A stretch of DNA of 64,000 nucleotides from assembly GCF_003515775.1 (NCBI RefSeq), contig NZ_QWEI01000001.1:414106-478105 (forward strand), given 5' to 3'. Below the pieces are notes generated by a model. That model had not been told where the DNA came from. It searched no databases and worked only from the letters and a program-made list of their open reading frames with translations. The position numbers and the translations under genes are program-made. This stretch comes from Ureibacillus yapensis (lineage in GTDB: Bacteria; Bacillota; Bacilli; Bacillales_A; Planococcaceae). Below are positions 8,569 to 18,320 of the stretch, one piece after another (the first letter of the stretch is position 1; each line of letters opens with the position of its first letter).

Positions 8569-9565
8569 CTCCTCCACCACGAGCGATGATAATTTCTCCA
8601 GCATCCTCTAAGCGACGAATCACTCCGACAATTCTTGATTGTGCTTCTTCTACATCACGAAGCCGAACCGGTCCCATGATTTCCATTTCCTCTTTGAATG
8701 TATCAGCCATTCGTTGAGACATATTGCGGAAAATAATTTCTTTTACTTCTTCACTGCTTACTTTCATCGACAATAATAGATCTTCGTTTTCGCAATCGCG
8801 GATCACTCTTTGAATTGAACGGTTATCCAGCGTAACAATATCTTCAAATACAAACATTCTCTTTTTGATTTCTTCCGCAAGTTCCGGATCTTGAATTTCC
8901 AAAGCATCAAGAATGGTTTTTTCCGTTTGCCGGTCAACACCATTTAATACATCGACAACGGCATCCACACCGCCAGTTTCCGTATAGTCTTGCGTTACCG
9001 TAGACGAAAGCTTTCTTTCCAGCACGGACTCGATTTCACTGATCACTTCCGGAGATGTCGAATCCATCATGGCAATCCGCTTTGCAATATCCGCTTGCAC
9101 TTCCTGAGGCAAGGAAGACAGAATAACACCGGCTTGTCCCGGGTCTAAATAAGACAAGATCAACGCAATGGTCTGTGGATGCTCATTTTGAATAAAGTTA
9201 AAGATTTGTCCAGGATCTGCTTTTCGTGCAAAATCGAACGGGCGAACTTGCAAAGAAGACGTTAGGCGGTTAATAATGGCTTGCGCCTGCTCCGCCCCAA
9301 GCGCTTTTTCCAATACTGTTTTTGCATAGCCAATCCCACCTTGGGAGATATAATCCTGGGCTAGTGCAATATTGTGGAATTCCTCAATGATATCTTCTTT
9401 TATAGTGGGCTCCACTTTTTTTACACTGGAGATTTCCAGCGTTAACCGTTCAATTTCTTCTTCATTCAAATGTTTATACACAGAAGCAGAGACTTCTGGT
9501 CCCAGTGAAATTAACAATAAGGCCGCTTTTTGTTTGCCTGTTAATTCCTTTTCTTTTTTGGACAT
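8552..9565 (-). CDS. fliG: Flagellar motor switch protein FliG
   Basis: 337-residue C-ring protein that contacts the MS ring (FliF) with its N-terminus and the MotA stator with its C-terminal charged helix, so it generates torque. N-terminal domain: TGKQKAALLLISLGPE. Middle domain: EHPQTIALILSYL, the FliM-binding region. C-terminal domain: a charged helix around MADTFKEEMEIMGPVRLRDV with the conserved alternating charges. Length is standard. The ATG follows GGTGGTG and lies 15 nt after fliF. Confidence 0.97.
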   Translation of the reverse strand: MSKKEKELTGKQKAALLLISLGPEVSASVYKHLNEEEIERLTLEISSVKKVEPTIKEDIIEEFHNIALAQDYISQGGIGYAKTVLEKALGAEQAQAIINRLTSSLQVRPFDFARKADPGQIFNFIQNEHPQTIALILSYLDPGQAGVILSSLPQEVQADIAKRIAMMDSTSPEVISEIESVLERKLSSTVTQDYTETGGVDAVVDVLNGVDRQTEKTILDALEIQDPELAEEIKKRMFVFEDIVTLDNRSIQRVIRDCENEDLLLSMKVSSEEVKEIIFRNMSQRMADTFKEEMEIMGPVRLRDVEEAQSRIVGVIRRLEDAGEIIIARGGGDDVIV

Positions 9566-9580
9566 GTTCGAACACCACCA

Positions 9581-11173
9581 TTAATCTTCTGTTATCCAAC
9601 TGCGCAATAGCTTTGCAAAGTCTTCCGGCTTTTCTTTCGCCATTTTTTCAAGCTGTTTACGGCGCACGGTGCCTTCCGTTTCTTTTTCTTCATTTATGTC
9701 ATTCACCATGAGCTGTTCTTGTTCTTCCAGGATCGTGAATTCCTCTTCTTCTTCTGTTTGTCTTCTTGATCGAACAATAAAGATTACGAGCAATAAAATG
9801 ACTGCAACCAAAATTCCGCCGATCACCCAGACCCACCAAGGAATTGTTGGCGTTTCCTGGATTGCGCTTGCATCATTGCCCAAGAATGGTTGAACGGAAA
9901 CGACCACTTTCTGGCCAATCTGCTCATCCGTCAACTCACCGGCAGCTTCTTTATCAATGCTTGTACGAACAATCGCGGAAAGCATTTCTTCAATATCCGT
10001 TCTAACGTCATTCGACAGTGAAGCAACGTCATCTGCAACAGGTGGTTCAACCATAACCTGGATGCCGATGTCACGAATTTTATATGGGCTTTCCTGAACT
10101 TCTTTCGTGATTCGATTCACGTCATTGTTGATTGTTTCTTCAACTCGTTCATAGTCTCCGTCGCCGCTTGTTACCGCGTTGTAATCAACGAAATTATCCG
10201 TTCCCGCTCCCGCTTCCGGAGTTCCGGATGCAGCATCTACTCCCGAATACGTCTCTGTAATCCGTTGGGCGCTTATTTCAATGCCTTCCATGTTCTCTTC
10301 ATCAACAGGTTCAACAAGTTTTTCTTCACGATTTTCTTGCTGGAAATCAATATCTGTTGTCACGGAAACAACCACTTTATCATTGCCCATTAAAGTACCG
10401 AGCATTTTTTGCACTTGTCTTTGCAAATCACGCTCAATCGTTTTTTTCACCTGTATCTGGCCTTCGACAGAGTCAATGGAGTTGGAACCGGAGGAAGCTG
10501 ATTCCAGGTCGAAGTACTCAGAATATTGATTTGTAATAACAATATTATCCGTACTTAAATTGGGGATACTTTTTGAAACCAGGTTATATAATGTTGTCAC
10601 TTGCTCATCTGTAAATTGATGTCCAGGTTCTGTATCCAATACAATGGATGCACTTGCGCTCTGATCCGCATCGTTCACGAAAACGCCCTGTTCCGGCATC
10701 GTAATCATGACATTGGCATCTTTAACACCATCGATTGTTTTAATTAAATTAGCTAATTCTGTTTGTGTGGCAGCCAATTTAATCACATTGAATTCATTAT
10801 CCGTCATCCCGAAGCCTGCATTGGATGTGAAGAAGGAATTATTGATTTCTCCCGATTCAGGATAGCCTTGGGCAGCCAAAGAAACTGTCAACGAATCGAC
10901 TTGTTTTTCCGGCACCAGTATGTTTGTTCCGCCCGGCCCTATTTCATATGGCACCCCTTGCGCAGTCAATACTTCCGCAATTTCTCCTGTTTCCGCGGCA
11001 GTTAGCTCTGTAAAGAGCGGTACCATTTTCGTTCTTGTAGAAAAGTATGTAAGGATTGCTGCAAGTGCGATGACACCTACCAACGTACCAATCATTGCAG
11101 CTTTTTGATTTTTTGTACGACTCCTCCAAAAATGAGTCGAGTCCGATTTAACTTTTGTAAAACGTTCATTCAT
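9581..11173 (-). CDS. fliF: Flagellar MS-ring protein FliF
   Basis: 530-residue protein that forms the membrane/supramembrane ring, the base on which the export gate, rod and C-ring assemble. Two transmembrane segments are visible: residues about 26-44 and about 447-468 (WVWVIGGILVAVILLLVIFIV, split here as the second span). Between them lie the ring-building motifs, including the ALVP-type region GPGGTNILVPEKQVD and the PEQGVF block. The C-terminal tail binds FliG. The ATG follows GGGGGATAGCTA. Confidence 0.96.
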   Translation of the reverse strand: MNERFTKVKSDSTHFWRSRTKNQKAAMIGTLVGVIALAAILTYFSTRTKMVPLFTELTAAETGEIAEVLTAQGVPYEIGPGGTNILVPEKQVDSLTVSLAAQGYPESGEINNSFFTSNAGFGMTDNEFNVIKLAATQTELANLIKTIDGVKDANVMITMPEQGVFVNDADQSASASIVLDTEPGHQFTDEQVTTLYNLVSKSIPNLSTDNIVITNQYSEYFDLESASSGSNSIDSVEGQIQVKKTIERDLQRQVQKMLGTLMGNDKVVVSVTTDIDFQQENREEKLVEPVDEENMEGIEISAQRITETYSGVDAASGTPEAGAGTDNFVDYNAVTSGDGDYERVEETINNDVNRITKEVQESPYKIRDIGIQVMVEPPVADDVASLSNDVRTDIEEMLSAIVRTSIDKEAAGELTDEQIGQKVVVSVQPFLGNDASAIQETPTIPWWVWVIGGILVAVILLLVIFIVRSRRQTEEEEEFTILEEQEQLMVNDINEEKETEGTVRRKQLEKMAKEKPEDFAKLLRSWITED

Positions 11174-11302
11174 TAGCTATCCCCCGATTTTTTAAACACA
11201 CACCTATTGAGAATGGGAGTGTTGGCACCTGTGATTTGGTCTCCTTGTATATCTGCACTCGAATCTATTTGTTTGGTGCAAATATAAAGCTATTTAATGA
11301 AG

Positions 11303-11617
11303 TTAAATCGTCATTCGCATAATTTCTTGATAAGCTTCAATTGCTTTGTTGCGCACTTCCATTGTTGCATTTAGCGTTACACTCGCTTTTTGAGCTGAAA
11401 TCATCACTTCATGCAATTCAACATCTTCGCCGTTAATCAGTTTTTGCGTCATTGCATCTGATTGAATTTGTTGATGGTTAACGGAAGCGATCGCCTCTTT
11501 CAATGTATTCGCAAATGACTGTTGTGCTTCAAATGGCGTCGGAGCAGCAGCTATCTTATTCGTGTCATTTATAGCTTGGGCATTCGCAAGGTTTAACGAT
11601 ACAGGATTGATTGCCAA
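11303..11617 (-). CDS. fliE: Flagellar hook-basal body complex protein FliE
   Basis: 104-residue adaptor joining the MS ring to the proximal rod; the first rod-type protein exported. The C-terminal half has the diagnostic GEDVELHEVMISAQKASVTL and NKAIEAYQEIMRMTI segments. The start codon is TTG, with AAAGGGTGGGC upstream; no ATG lies nearby. A 129-nt gap separates it from fliF. Confidence 0.93.
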   Translation of the reverse strand: MAINPVSLNLANAQAINDTNKIAAAPTPFEAQQSFANTLKEAIASVNHQQIQSDAMTQKLINGEDVELHEVMISAQKASVTLNATMEVRNKAIEAYQEIMRMTI

Positions 11618-11641
11618 TCTAGCCCACCCTTTCTATGATTG

Positions 11642-12097
11642 TTATTTTCCGATTTCCAGTGCCTTCGTGAGCATGGATTTGTTTGCATTAAAAACGGTTA
11701 TATTCGCTTCGTATGATCGAGTGGCAGAAACCAAATCCACCATTTCCGTCAAAAGATCGACATTCGGCATCTGGACATATCCCTCTTCGTTTGCATCAGG
11801 ATGTGTTGGATCGAATACCAATTTGAACGGCGTTCGGTTATCTTCATTAATCCTTGTGACTTTCACGCCATTTCCGGCATTCTCTGTTTTCCCCATTGCA
11901 GAGTTCAGGAAACTTGAAAATTGCCCAGTATCTTCCGTCAACGTGACAGATTTACGGCGATAGGGTTCCCATTGTCCATTCGCTTGTTTAGCCCGCGTTG
12001 TATCAACGTTGGCTATATTGGACGAAATAACATCCATTCGCAAACGTTGGGCAGTCAATGCGGAAGCAGTCGTATTCATGCTTGAAAAGATAAACAT
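11642..12097 (-). CDS. flgC: Flagellar basal-body rod protein FlgC
   Basis: 151-residue proximal rod protein. The N-terminal helix has RLRMDVISSNIANVDTTRA, the rod-protein signature (about residues 20-38). The C-terminus has PNVDLLTEMVDLVSATRSYEAN, the partner helix of the axial superhelix. The conserved residues and length match FlgC. GGGAGGTAGATAACT precedes the ATG. It is 2 nt downstream of flgB. Confidence 0.96.
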   Translation of the reverse strand: MFIFSSMNTTASALTAQRLRMDVISSNIANVDTTRAKQANGQWEPYRRKSVTLTEDTGQFSSFLNSAMGKTENAGNGVKVTRINEDNRTPFKLVFDPTHPDANEEGYVQMPNVDLLTEMVDLVSATRSYEANITVFNANKSMLTKALEIGK

Positions 12098-12099
12098 AG

Positions 12100-12492
12100 T
12101 TATCTACCTCCCTTTATAACATTATTCAAGGTGTTGAACTTGCTGGAGACCCGTTCGATCAGCGCATTATAGTAGATTGTGTTTTGGGCCAGGCTCGCTT
12201 GTTCTGCATCCATATCTACACCGTTTCCATTGCTCCGGTAATTAAAGTTTTCGTAGCTGTAAACACCCGGCGTTGATTGTTTGATGTCAAACTCAAAATG
12301 GCGATTGTCGGTGCGATTAGCGGAAATTGCCGATTTTTTCGCATCTGACAGCATCTTTTCAAAACTGACATTTTTCGCCTTGTAGTTGGGTGTATCCACA
12401 TTTGCGATGTTTTGTGCGATCGTTTTATTTTTTAAAGAAGCATAATTGAGGCCGTTTTCCAGGCTGCTAATTGTCCCTCCGAATAAATTCAA
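12100..12492 (-). CDS. flgB: Flagellar basal-body rod protein FlgB, first gene of the fla/che operon
   Basis: Proximal rod protein, 130 residues from the start I prefer. The signature ALNLKNKTIAQNIANVDTPNYKAK-type region is present (IAQNIANVDTPNYKAK, about residues 25-40). The start is a TTG at 12492 giving MNLFGGTISS, with GAGGTGAAAGC correctly spaced ahead of it. A GTG at 12501 is in frame but would overlap that Shine-Dalgarno. FlgB homologues begin with a short M-LF sequence, which supports the TTG. Being first in the operon, it follows the regulatory gap described separately. Confidence 0.92.
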   Translation of the reverse strand: MNLFGGTISSLENGLNYASLKNKTIAQNIANVDTPNYKAKNVSFEKMLSDAKKSAISANRTDNRHFEFDIKQSTPGVYSYENFNYRSNGNGVDMDAEQASLAQNTIYYNALIERVSSKFNTLNNVIKGGR

Positions 12493-12514
12493 AGCTTTCA
12501 CCTCAAATATTTTA

Positions 12515-12541
12515 ATTATATTACAGTATATTTCAAATCAA
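12515..12541 (-). promoter_or_regulatory. Candidate sigma-A promoter for flgB
   Basis: On the minus strand TTGATT (12536-12541) and TATAAT (12515-12520) are separated by 15 bp. This is shorter than ideal, but the -10 is perfect and lies about 23 bp ahead of the start codon. The 9-2-9 palindrome 12541-12560 adjoins the -35 and could be an operator. Both are sequence predictions only. Confidence 0.35.
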
Positions 12542-12929
12542 TAACTTAATTTTAAGTTATAGGGGCTATTGGTGTCTATTGGCATTTATGCTTTTTTAAT
12601 AGGCTTAAGGAACTAATTTTGTGACATCAAGGGAATTTTCAAGTCACAATTCGTACTAATTTATACTATTTCGACAGTGATAATATCCTCTTCCTCACTA
12701 TTTTGCATTAATTTTCTTCCTTTCGGACCAACCATAATATGGACTGTTTGTTACAAACGCAATGCGAAATAAGTCGAATCCACCCATCAAAAATACTACA
12801 CCGAGCGTCTTGGGAATACCAATATTTTCATTATCATTAGGAAGCTGCAAGAATAAATTTTTGTCGTTTGGACTTTCACACAAAGCCGGCATCACAGTTT
12901 GTTATCTTTAAAAGAAAACTATGTTATCC

Positions 12930-12968
12930 AAAAAAAAAAATGGTTCTGCCAACACTGACAGAACCATT
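12930..12968 (-). terminator. Intrinsic terminator after codY
   Basis: Minus-strand stem ATGGTTCTG / CAGAACCAT (12959-12967 with 12940-12948) and a 10-nt loop, followed by an uninterrupted run of ten T. It lies 18 nt past the codY stop and should largely insulate the flagellar operon from codY transcription. Confidence 0.9.
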
Positions 12969-12985
12969 CTTGTTTATTAATTTAT

Positions 12986-13765
12986 TTACTTCATTTTAAT
13001 TTCAGCCAATGCATTTAAGAACTTATCGTTCAATACTTTAATGTATGTTCCTTTCATACCTAAAGATCTTGATTCAATAACACCGGCGGATTCGAGTTTA
13101 CGCAATGCATTTACAATTACAGAACGGGTAATTCCTACGCGGTCTGCAATTTTTGATGCAACCAGCAAGCCTTCATTGCCATCCAGTTCTTCAAAGATAT
13201 GCTCAATTGCTTCCAATTCGGAATAAGATAACGAATTAATCGCCATTTGTACAACCGCTTTGCTTCGCGCTTCTTCTTCAATTTCCTCAGCCTTTTCGCG
13301 CAGGATTTCCATTCCTACTACCGTCGCGCCATATTCAGCCAAGATTAAGTCATCATCCTCAAACTTGTCGGAAAGACGTCCTAAAATCAATGTTCCCAAA
13401 CGTTCTCCGCCACCGATAATCGGCACAATTGTCGTTAAGCCATTTTCGAATAGTTCACGGTTTTCAATCGGGAAAATCGTATGTTCGCTGTTGATATCCA
13501 GATTTGGAGATGTTTCACTAATATCGAATAAATGCTGTGCATAATCTTCCGGGAATTGGCGTTCTTCAAACATTTTTTTCATACGTGCATTTTCAATTGT
13601 TTGATGTACGGAAATACCTAATAATTTTCCTTTACGGCTTACGATGAATACGTTGCTTTCAATAATATCGCCAAGTGTGTCGGCCATCTCTTTAAAGTTA
13701 ACCGGCTTTCCGGCTGATGCTTGCAGCATGGAGTTAATCTTGCGTGTTCTATCTAATAAAGTCAT
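12986..13765 (-). CDS. codY: GTP- and branched-chain amino acid-sensing global repressor CodY
   Basis: 259-residue DNA-binding regulator that represses stationary-phase, nutrient-uptake and motility genes when GTP and isoleucine/leucine/valine are high. The N-terminal GAF domain (about 1-155) binds the amino acids. The C-terminal winged helix has [21 protein letters not shown] (about 203-223, split for description) and the wing [13 protein letters not shown]. Length equals B. subtilis CodY. It is last in xerC-hslV-hslU-codY and has its own terminator. In relatives CodY represses fla/che expression, and the operon lies just downstream. Confidence 0.98.
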   Translation of the reverse strand: MTLLDRTRKINSMLQASAGKPVNFKEMADTLGDIIESNVFIVSRKGKLLGISVHQTIENARMKKMFEERQFPEDYAQHLFDISETSPNLDINSEHTIFPIENRELFENGLTTIVPIIGGGERLGTLILGRLSDKFEDDDLILAEYGATVVGMEILREKAEEIEEEARSKAVVQMAINSLSYSELEAIEHIFEELDGNEGLLVASKIADRVGITRSVIVNALRKLESAGVIESRSLGMKGTYIKVLNDKFLNALAEIKMK

Positions 13766-13852
13766 TTATAAATATCCTCCTAAGGGGTCCATATGTTAAT
13801 TCACTTAATATTCTAAAGGTTCCTACAATTTATTGAAACTAATTTTGCTTGA

Positions 13853-15247
13853 TTATAATATAAATTGTGACAAATCTTTGTTTTTTGAAATTTTTTCAAG
13901 TTTTTTGTCCACATATGCCGTCGTAATTTCGATATGTGCCGGTGCGATTTCAGATGCTTCATAGGAAAGCTCTTCTAATAGTCTTTCCAAAATAGTGTGA
14001 AGTCTTCGCGCACCAATATTATCTGTTTCTTGGTTTACTTCCGTAGCGATTTCGGCAATTCTTTCAATTGCTTCGTCGGTAAATTCAATCGATACACCTT
14101 CAGTTTCCAATAATGCTTTGTATTGCAAAATGAGCGATTGATCGGGTTCTTTCAAGATTCGTATAAAATCTTCTTTTGTTAATTTATCCAACTCGACGCG
14201 AATCGGGAAACGACCTTGAAGCTCGGGAATTAAATCGCTTGGTTTCGATATATGGAAAGCTCCGGCTGCAATAAAGAGCATAAAATCCGTTTTAACCGGT
14301 CCATACTTCGTCGTTACCGTGGAGCCTTCGACGATTGGCAGGATATCGCGTTGCACGCCTTCTCGTGAAACATCAGCCGAAGAAGAACTGCGGCTCGCAA
14401 TTTTGTCGATTTCATCGATGAAGATAATTCCGGATTGTTCGGCACGACGGATTGCTTCGGCAGCTAATTCGTCCGTATCAATTAGTTTATTCGCTTCTTC
14501 GACAATTAAAACACGCCGCGCATCTTTTACTTTCATTTTTCGTTTCTTTGTTTTCTTCGGCATCAGGCTCGAAAGCATATCCTGCATACCGGAAGAACCC
14601 ATATCCATTCCCATGCCAGGCATCATTTCAAGGAAGGGCGTGTTTTGTTCCGTAACTTCAACTGTCACCCATTCTTCTTCTAAGTTGCCTGCATTCAAGT
14701 CCTCTTTCACTTGGGAACGTTTTGAACGCATTTCGGAATCATCTTGATTTGACTCTTCTGCTTGATTATCATTTTTTTGCCCGAAAAGCATCTCCAAAGG
14801 ATTTTGTGCCATCTTTTGCTTTGTTTTTGATGGAACAAGCAATTTTACCAATTTTTCATTGGCATTTTGCTCGGCGATATCTTTAACCGCTTCCATCATT
14901 TCGTCTTTTACAAGTCTACGGGCACTTTCAACCAGGTCTCGAACCATGGATTCTACATCCCGTCCAACATAGCCTACTTCCGTAAACTTGGTTGCTTCCA
15001 CTTTAATAAATGGAGCATTTGTTAATTTCGCAATTCTTCGGGCAATTTCGGTTTTACCAACACCCGTCGGTCCGATCATCAAAATATTTTTTGGAATGAT
15101 TTCATTTTGCATTTCTTCGCTTAGAAGGGATCTGCGATATCTATTTCGAAGTGCAATGGCTACTGCACGTTTAGCATTATTCTGCCCAACAATGTGACGA
15201 TTTAACTGTTCTGTAATTTGTCTTGGCGTTAAATTTTGTTGTGTCAT
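13853..15247 (-). CDS. hslU: ATP-dependent protease ATPase subunit HslU (ClpY/CodX)
   Basis: 464-residue AAA+ unfoldase that feeds proteins to HslV. Walker A GPTGVGKT is at residues 59-66. Walker B is in [11 protein letters not shown]. An inserted I-domain (about 110-240) is lysine- and methionine-rich here. The pore motif GYVGRDVE (about 91-98) is intact, and the C-terminal sensor-2 region [15 protein letters not shown] is present. It ends in a short hydrophobic tail (SQFIL) of the kind that inserts into HslV. Its start overlaps the hslV stop by 4 nt. Confidence 0.98.
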   Translation of the reverse strand: MTQQNLTPRQITEQLNRHIVGQNNAKRAVAIALRNRYRRSLLSEEMQNEIIPKNILMIGPTGVGKTEIARRIAKLTNAPFIKVEATKFTEVGYVGRDVESMVRDLVESARRLVKDEMMEAVKDIAEQNANEKLVKLLVPSKTKQKMAQNPLEMLFGQKNDNQAEESNQDDSEMRSKRSQVKEDLNAGNLEEEWVTVEVTEQNTPFLEMMPGMGMDMGSSGMQDMLSSLMPKKTKKRKMKVKDARRVLIVEEANKLIDTDELAAEAIRRAEQSGIIFIDEIDKIASRSSSSADVSREGVQRDILPIVEGSTVTTKYGPVKTDFMLFIAAGAFHISKPSDLIPELQGRFPIRVELDKLTKEDFIRILKEPDQSLILQYKALLETEGVSIEFTDEAIERIAEIATEVNQETDNIGARRLHTILERLLEELSYEASEIAPAHIEITTAYVDKKLEKISKNKDLSQFIL

Positions 15248-15792
15248 TCTTCAAGCGCCTCCACGATTATATTATGGTTTGTATAAACACAAATTTCAGC
15301 AGCAATCGTTAGCGCTGCTTTGGCAATTTCACTGGCGGAAAGGTTATGTCCCGAATATTGTTTCAGGGCTCTTCCTGCTGATAATGCATAGTTGCCGCCG
15401 GAACCAATTGCCAAAATGCCATCATCCGGTTCAATTACTTCCCCTGTACCCGAAATTAATAAAAGTGTGGATCGATCCATTACAAGAAGAAGCGCTTCCA
15501 GCTGACGCAACATTTTATCGCCTCTCCATTGCTTTGCTACCTCGACAGCAGCCCGTTGCAAATTTCCGTCAAATTCATTGAGTTTCGATTCAAACATTTC
15601 AAATAATGTAAAGGCGTCTGCAACTGAACCTGCAAAACCTGCCAGCACTTTCCCATTGAATAGACGTCTGACCTTTCTGGCCGTATGTTTCATCACAACT
15701 GCATTTCCCAGTGTGACTTGGCCATCGCCAGCCATTGCACATTTTCCATTATGATGAATTGCAAATATAGTGGTCGCATGGAGTTGCTCCAT
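15244..15792 (-). CDS. hslV: ATP-dependent protease proteolytic subunit HslV (ClpQ/CodW)
   Basis: 182-residue peptidase of the HslUV complex, related to proteasome beta subunits. The conserved [22 protein letters not shown] and [14 protein letters not shown] blocks are present. The start was set at 15792 because AGGAGG lies 7 nt ahead of that ATG; two upstream ATGs are badly spaced. The N-terminus reads [11 protein letters not shown]. The serine at position 2 described as nucleophile in B. subtilis CodW is absent. A threonine after HA (T7) would be the N-terminal nucleophile after propeptide removal, as in most HslV proteins. Confidence 0.95.
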   Translation of the reverse strand: MEQLHATTIFAIHHNGKCAMAGDGQVTLGNAVVMKHTARKVRRLFNGKVLAGFAGSVADAFTLFEMFESKLNEFDGNLQRAAVEVAKQWRGDKMLRQLEALLLVMDRSTLLLISGTGEVIEPDDGILAIGSGGNYALSAGRALKQYSGHNLSASEIAKAALTIAAEICVYTNHNIIVEALEE

Positions 15793-15809
15793 TTTCATTC
15801 CTCCTAACA

Positions 15810-16706
15810 TTAAGCTCGTGGATGGGTATTCATATACGTATTTCGAAGATGTTCCTTAGTTACATGCGTGTATACCTGAGTTGATGACAAACTAGCATGC
15901 CCGAGCAACTCTTGAACCGTTCTTAAATCAGCTCCTTGATTTAGTAAGTGCGTTGCAAAAGAATGCCTTAGCATATGAGGGTATATTTTTGTATGCATGG
16001 ATGCATTTTTAATCATCTCTTCCAGTATATAACGAACACCGCGTGCCGTAAGTTCACCCCCGCGCATATTGACGAAAAGTTTATGATGCTGTTTGTTTTT
16101 CATTAACTTGGGCCGCACTTCTTCAATATATCTAGTCAATGCTTCATGCGCATATTGGCCAAAGGGAATAATTCTTTCTTTTCTCCCTTTCCCCATTACC
16201 CGAATAATGGAGTAATGAAAATCAATATCTGCCATTTCAATTGAAGTACATTCACTTACGCGAATACCTGTTGCATAAAGCAGTTCCAGCAAAGCCATGT
16301 TTCGTATCGATTTAGGATCATTTCCGACATTGTTTTCAAATAGATGCGTAAGTTCTTCCTCATAGAAAAAATTCGGTAATCGTTTTTCTTTCTTTGGGTG
16401 GTAAAGTGATTGGAATGAGGAATCATCAAGGTTAAATTCGCGATTTAAATATTTAAAAAAAGAGCGAATTGAAGAGATCTTTCGAGAGATGGAGGTTCTC
16501 GCTTTTTTTTCCTCATAAAGTTTTGTCACATAAATTCGCGCATGGAGATATTCGACTTCTTCCAATTTTGAAATACCTTCTGAGTTTAGAAAGGCTAAAA
16601 ATTCTTTCAAGTCATATTCATATTCGCGAACCGTGTGTACCGAGAAGTTTTTTTCTATTTGAATATACTTGAGAAAACTGTCCAACTCTGCAAACGTTTT
16701 TTGCAT
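15810..16706 (-). CDS. xerC: Tyrosine recombinase XerC (CodV)
   Basis: 298-residue site-specific recombinase that, with XerD, resolves chromosome dimers at dif. The N-terminal SAM-like core-binding domain spans about 1-100. The catalytic domain has the first arginine in [10 protein letters not shown], then [12 protein letters not shown] with the HxxR pair, [11 protein letters not shown] with the second histidine, and the tyrosine nucleophile in VYTHV. Length is typical. Its linkage to hslVU and codY is the standard Bacillus arrangement and reflects history, not function. Confidence 0.95.
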   Translation of the reverse strand: MQKTFAELDSFLKYIQIEKNFSVHTVREYEYDLKEFLAFLNSEGISKLEEVEYLHARIYVTKLYEEKKARTSISRKISSIRSFFKYLNREFNLDDSSFQSLYHPKKEKRLPNFFYEEELTHLFENNVGNDPKSIRNMALLELLYATGIRVSECTSIEMADIDFHYSIIRVMGKGRKERIIPFGQYAHEALTRYIEEVRPKLMKNKQHHKLFVNMRGGELTARGVRYILEEMIKNASMHTKIYPHMLRHSFATHLLNQGADLRTVQELLGHASLSSTQVYTHVTKEHLRNTYMNTHPRA

Positions 16707-16858
16707 TGCAACACACCTAATTCACTTTATATTTTGAAAACATCCATTAAGACACTATACCTATCACGGACGGATATCAAGTATTTCGTATCTTTTAATT
16801 CTAAACATTTTGTGAAAATTGCCAAATTTTAATAAATCGGTTTAGTTTTTACATTATT

Positions 16859-16932
16859 ATCGGACAAAAAAGGTGTTTTCCGCTTTCTATTGTCCGATCG
16901 GAGCAAACGGGCGTTCTCCGCTTTTCTTGTAT
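16859..16932 (+). repeat. Inverted repeat and partial dispersed stem-loop element
   Basis: A 9-bp inverted repeat ATCGGACAA/TTGTCCGAT (16859-16867 with 16890-16898) is followed by CGGGCGTTCTCCGCTTTTCT (16909-16928). The same 20 bases occur at about 37210-37239, so this is a right-end fragment of the dispersed element family. It lies between xerC and trmFO. Confidence 0.6.
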
Positions 16933-16940
16933 ACAAAATT

Positions 16941-16980
16941 AAAATGCCTCATAAATTATAACAACTTATGAAGGCATTTT
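16941..16980 (-). terminator. Intrinsic terminator after trmFO
   Basis: Minus-strand stem AAAATGCC-TCATAA paired with TTATGA-GGCATTTT around an AT-rich loop, with the last arm ending in ATTTTAATTTT. It begins 5 nt past the trmFO stop. The A-rich 5' arm means it could also stop transcription from the other side. Confidence 0.8.
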
Positions 16981-16985
16981 GCAAA

Positions 16986-18299
16986 TTATATTGTTTGAGA
17001 AGTCACAAAATTTTGAATTGTTGATAATGCTCGGTTTGCGTGTTTCTCAGCGCGCTCTGCTTTGGACTTTATACGTTGTCCCAAGTCAGGGAAAATCCCG
17101 AAATTCACATTCATTGGTTGGAAATTCTTTGCATCGGCTTCCGTAATATAGCGCGCCATACTTCCCAATGCTGTTTCAAACGGGAATTCAACCAATTCTT
17201 GGCCAAGCGCCATTCTTGCAGCATTGATTCCTGCGATTAACCCGCTACCCGCCGATTCAACGTATCCTTCTACACCTGTCATTTGACCGGCAAAGAAAAT
17301 ATTTTCATTGGCACGAAGTTGATATGTTTTCTTTAATACAGTTGGCGAGTTGATGAAAGTATTGCGGTGCATGACGCCATACCTTACTATTTCAAGATTT
17401 TCAAGACCTGGAATCATGGCAAAGACTCTCTTTTGCTCTCCCCATTTTAAATGCGTCTGGAATCCAACGATGTTATATAAAGTACCCGCTGCATCATCTT
17501 GACGCAATTGAACGACAGCATACGGACGCTTTCCTGTTTTCGGATCTTCCAGTCCTACCGGCTTCATCGGTCCAAACAACATGGTTTTCTCTCCGCGGGA
17601 AGCCATTACCTCGATCGGCATGCAGCCTTCAAAATACTTTTCCTTCTCGAATTCTTTTAATGGCGCACATTCAGCCGTAAGAAGCGCTTCACGGAAGGCG
17701 TCAAATTCTTCTTTCGTCATCGGGCAATTTAAGTAAGCTGCTTCCCCTTTATCATAGCGGGACTTTAAATATACTTTGTCCATGTTAATGCTGTCTTTTT
17801 CAAGTATTGGAGCAGCCGCATCATAGAAGTATAAGTAATCTTGGCCAGTCAGGGCTTTGATTTTCTCTGCCAATGCAGGAGACGTTAGAGGACCTGTTGC
17901 TACCACCGTAATTCCCTCTGGAATCTCCGTTACTTCCTCATTGATGATTTCAACCAACGGATGGTTTTTTACCGCCTCCGTCACATATCCCGCAAATTCA
18001 TGACGGTCTACCGCAAGCGCTCCACCAGCCGGTACGGATGCATTGTCTGCCGCCTTTAGGATGACGGAATCCAGCATGCGCATTTCTTCTTTAATAACCC
18101 CAACGGCATTTGTTAAGCCGTTTGCACGAAGCGAGTTGGAACAAACAAGTTCCGCAAATTTATCTGTATGATGGGCTGGTGTTTGTTTAATCGGCCGCAT
18201 TTCATATAAACGAACCTTTACACCACGCTTGGCGATTTGCCATGCCGCTTCACTGCCCGCAAGCCCTGCACCAATTACATTTACGATTTTTTCTGTCAT
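16986..18299 (-). CDS. trmFO: Folate/FAD-dependent tRNA (m5U54) methyltransferase TrmFO
   Basis: 437-residue flavoprotein that makes ribothymidine at tRNA position 54 using methylenetetrahydrofolate; formerly called Gid. The FAD-binding GxGxxG is [10 protein letters not shown] at residues 10-19. The conserved Cys of CSNSLRAN (about residue 53) and the C-terminal FAD motif [19 protein letters not shown], split here for description, are present. Length is standard. It lies between topA and the xerC group as in B. subtilis and is followed by its own terminator. Confidence 0.97.
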   Translation of the reverse strand: MTEKIVNVIGAGLAGSEAAWQIAKRGVKVRLYEMRPIKQTPAHHTDKFAELVCSNSLRANGLTNAVGVIKEEMRMLDSVILKAADNASVPAGGALAVDRHEFAGYVTEAVKNHPLVEIINEEVTEIPEGITVVATGPLTSPALAEKIKALTGQDYLYFYDAAAPILEKDSINMDKVYLKSRYDKGEAAYLNCPMTKEEFDAFREALLTAECAPLKEFEKEKYFEGCMPIEVMASRGEKTMLFGPMKPVGLEDPKTGKRPYAVVQLRQDDAAGTLYNIVGFQTHLKWGEQKRVFAMIPGLENLEIVRYGVMHRNTFINSPTVLKKTYQLRANENIFFAGQMTGVEGYVESAGSGLIAGINAARMALGQELVEFPFETALGSMARYITEADAKNFQPMNVNFGIFPDLGQRIKSKAERAEKHANRALSTIQNFVTSQTI

Positions 18300-18320
18300 T
18301 TTACTACCATCTTTCTACTG

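Larger units (their letters stand above)
12493..12985. other. Intergenic regulatory gap between codY and flgB
   Basis: About 490 bp with no supportable gene. It holds, reading toward flgB, the codY terminator (12930-12968), an AT-rich spacer, a spaced inverted repeat TTGTGAC-N17-GTCACAA (12619-12649), a 9-2-9 palindrome ATAACTTAA-TT-TTAAGTTAT (12541-12560), and a weak promoter close to flgB. B. subtilis drives its fla/che operon from promoters in this same gap. I did not find a clear sigma-D (GCCGATAT-type) box here. Confidence 0.6.

Noticed and set aside
12634-12650. CodY box upstream of flgB
   Set aside because: AATTTTC is present but the second half-site does not match GAAAATT; too weak to call without binding data.
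12698-12895. 65-codon minus-strand open frame in the codY-flgB gap
   Set aside because: No Shine-Dalgarno, no recognisable family, AT-rich composition unlike the neighbours; more likely part of the regulatory gap.
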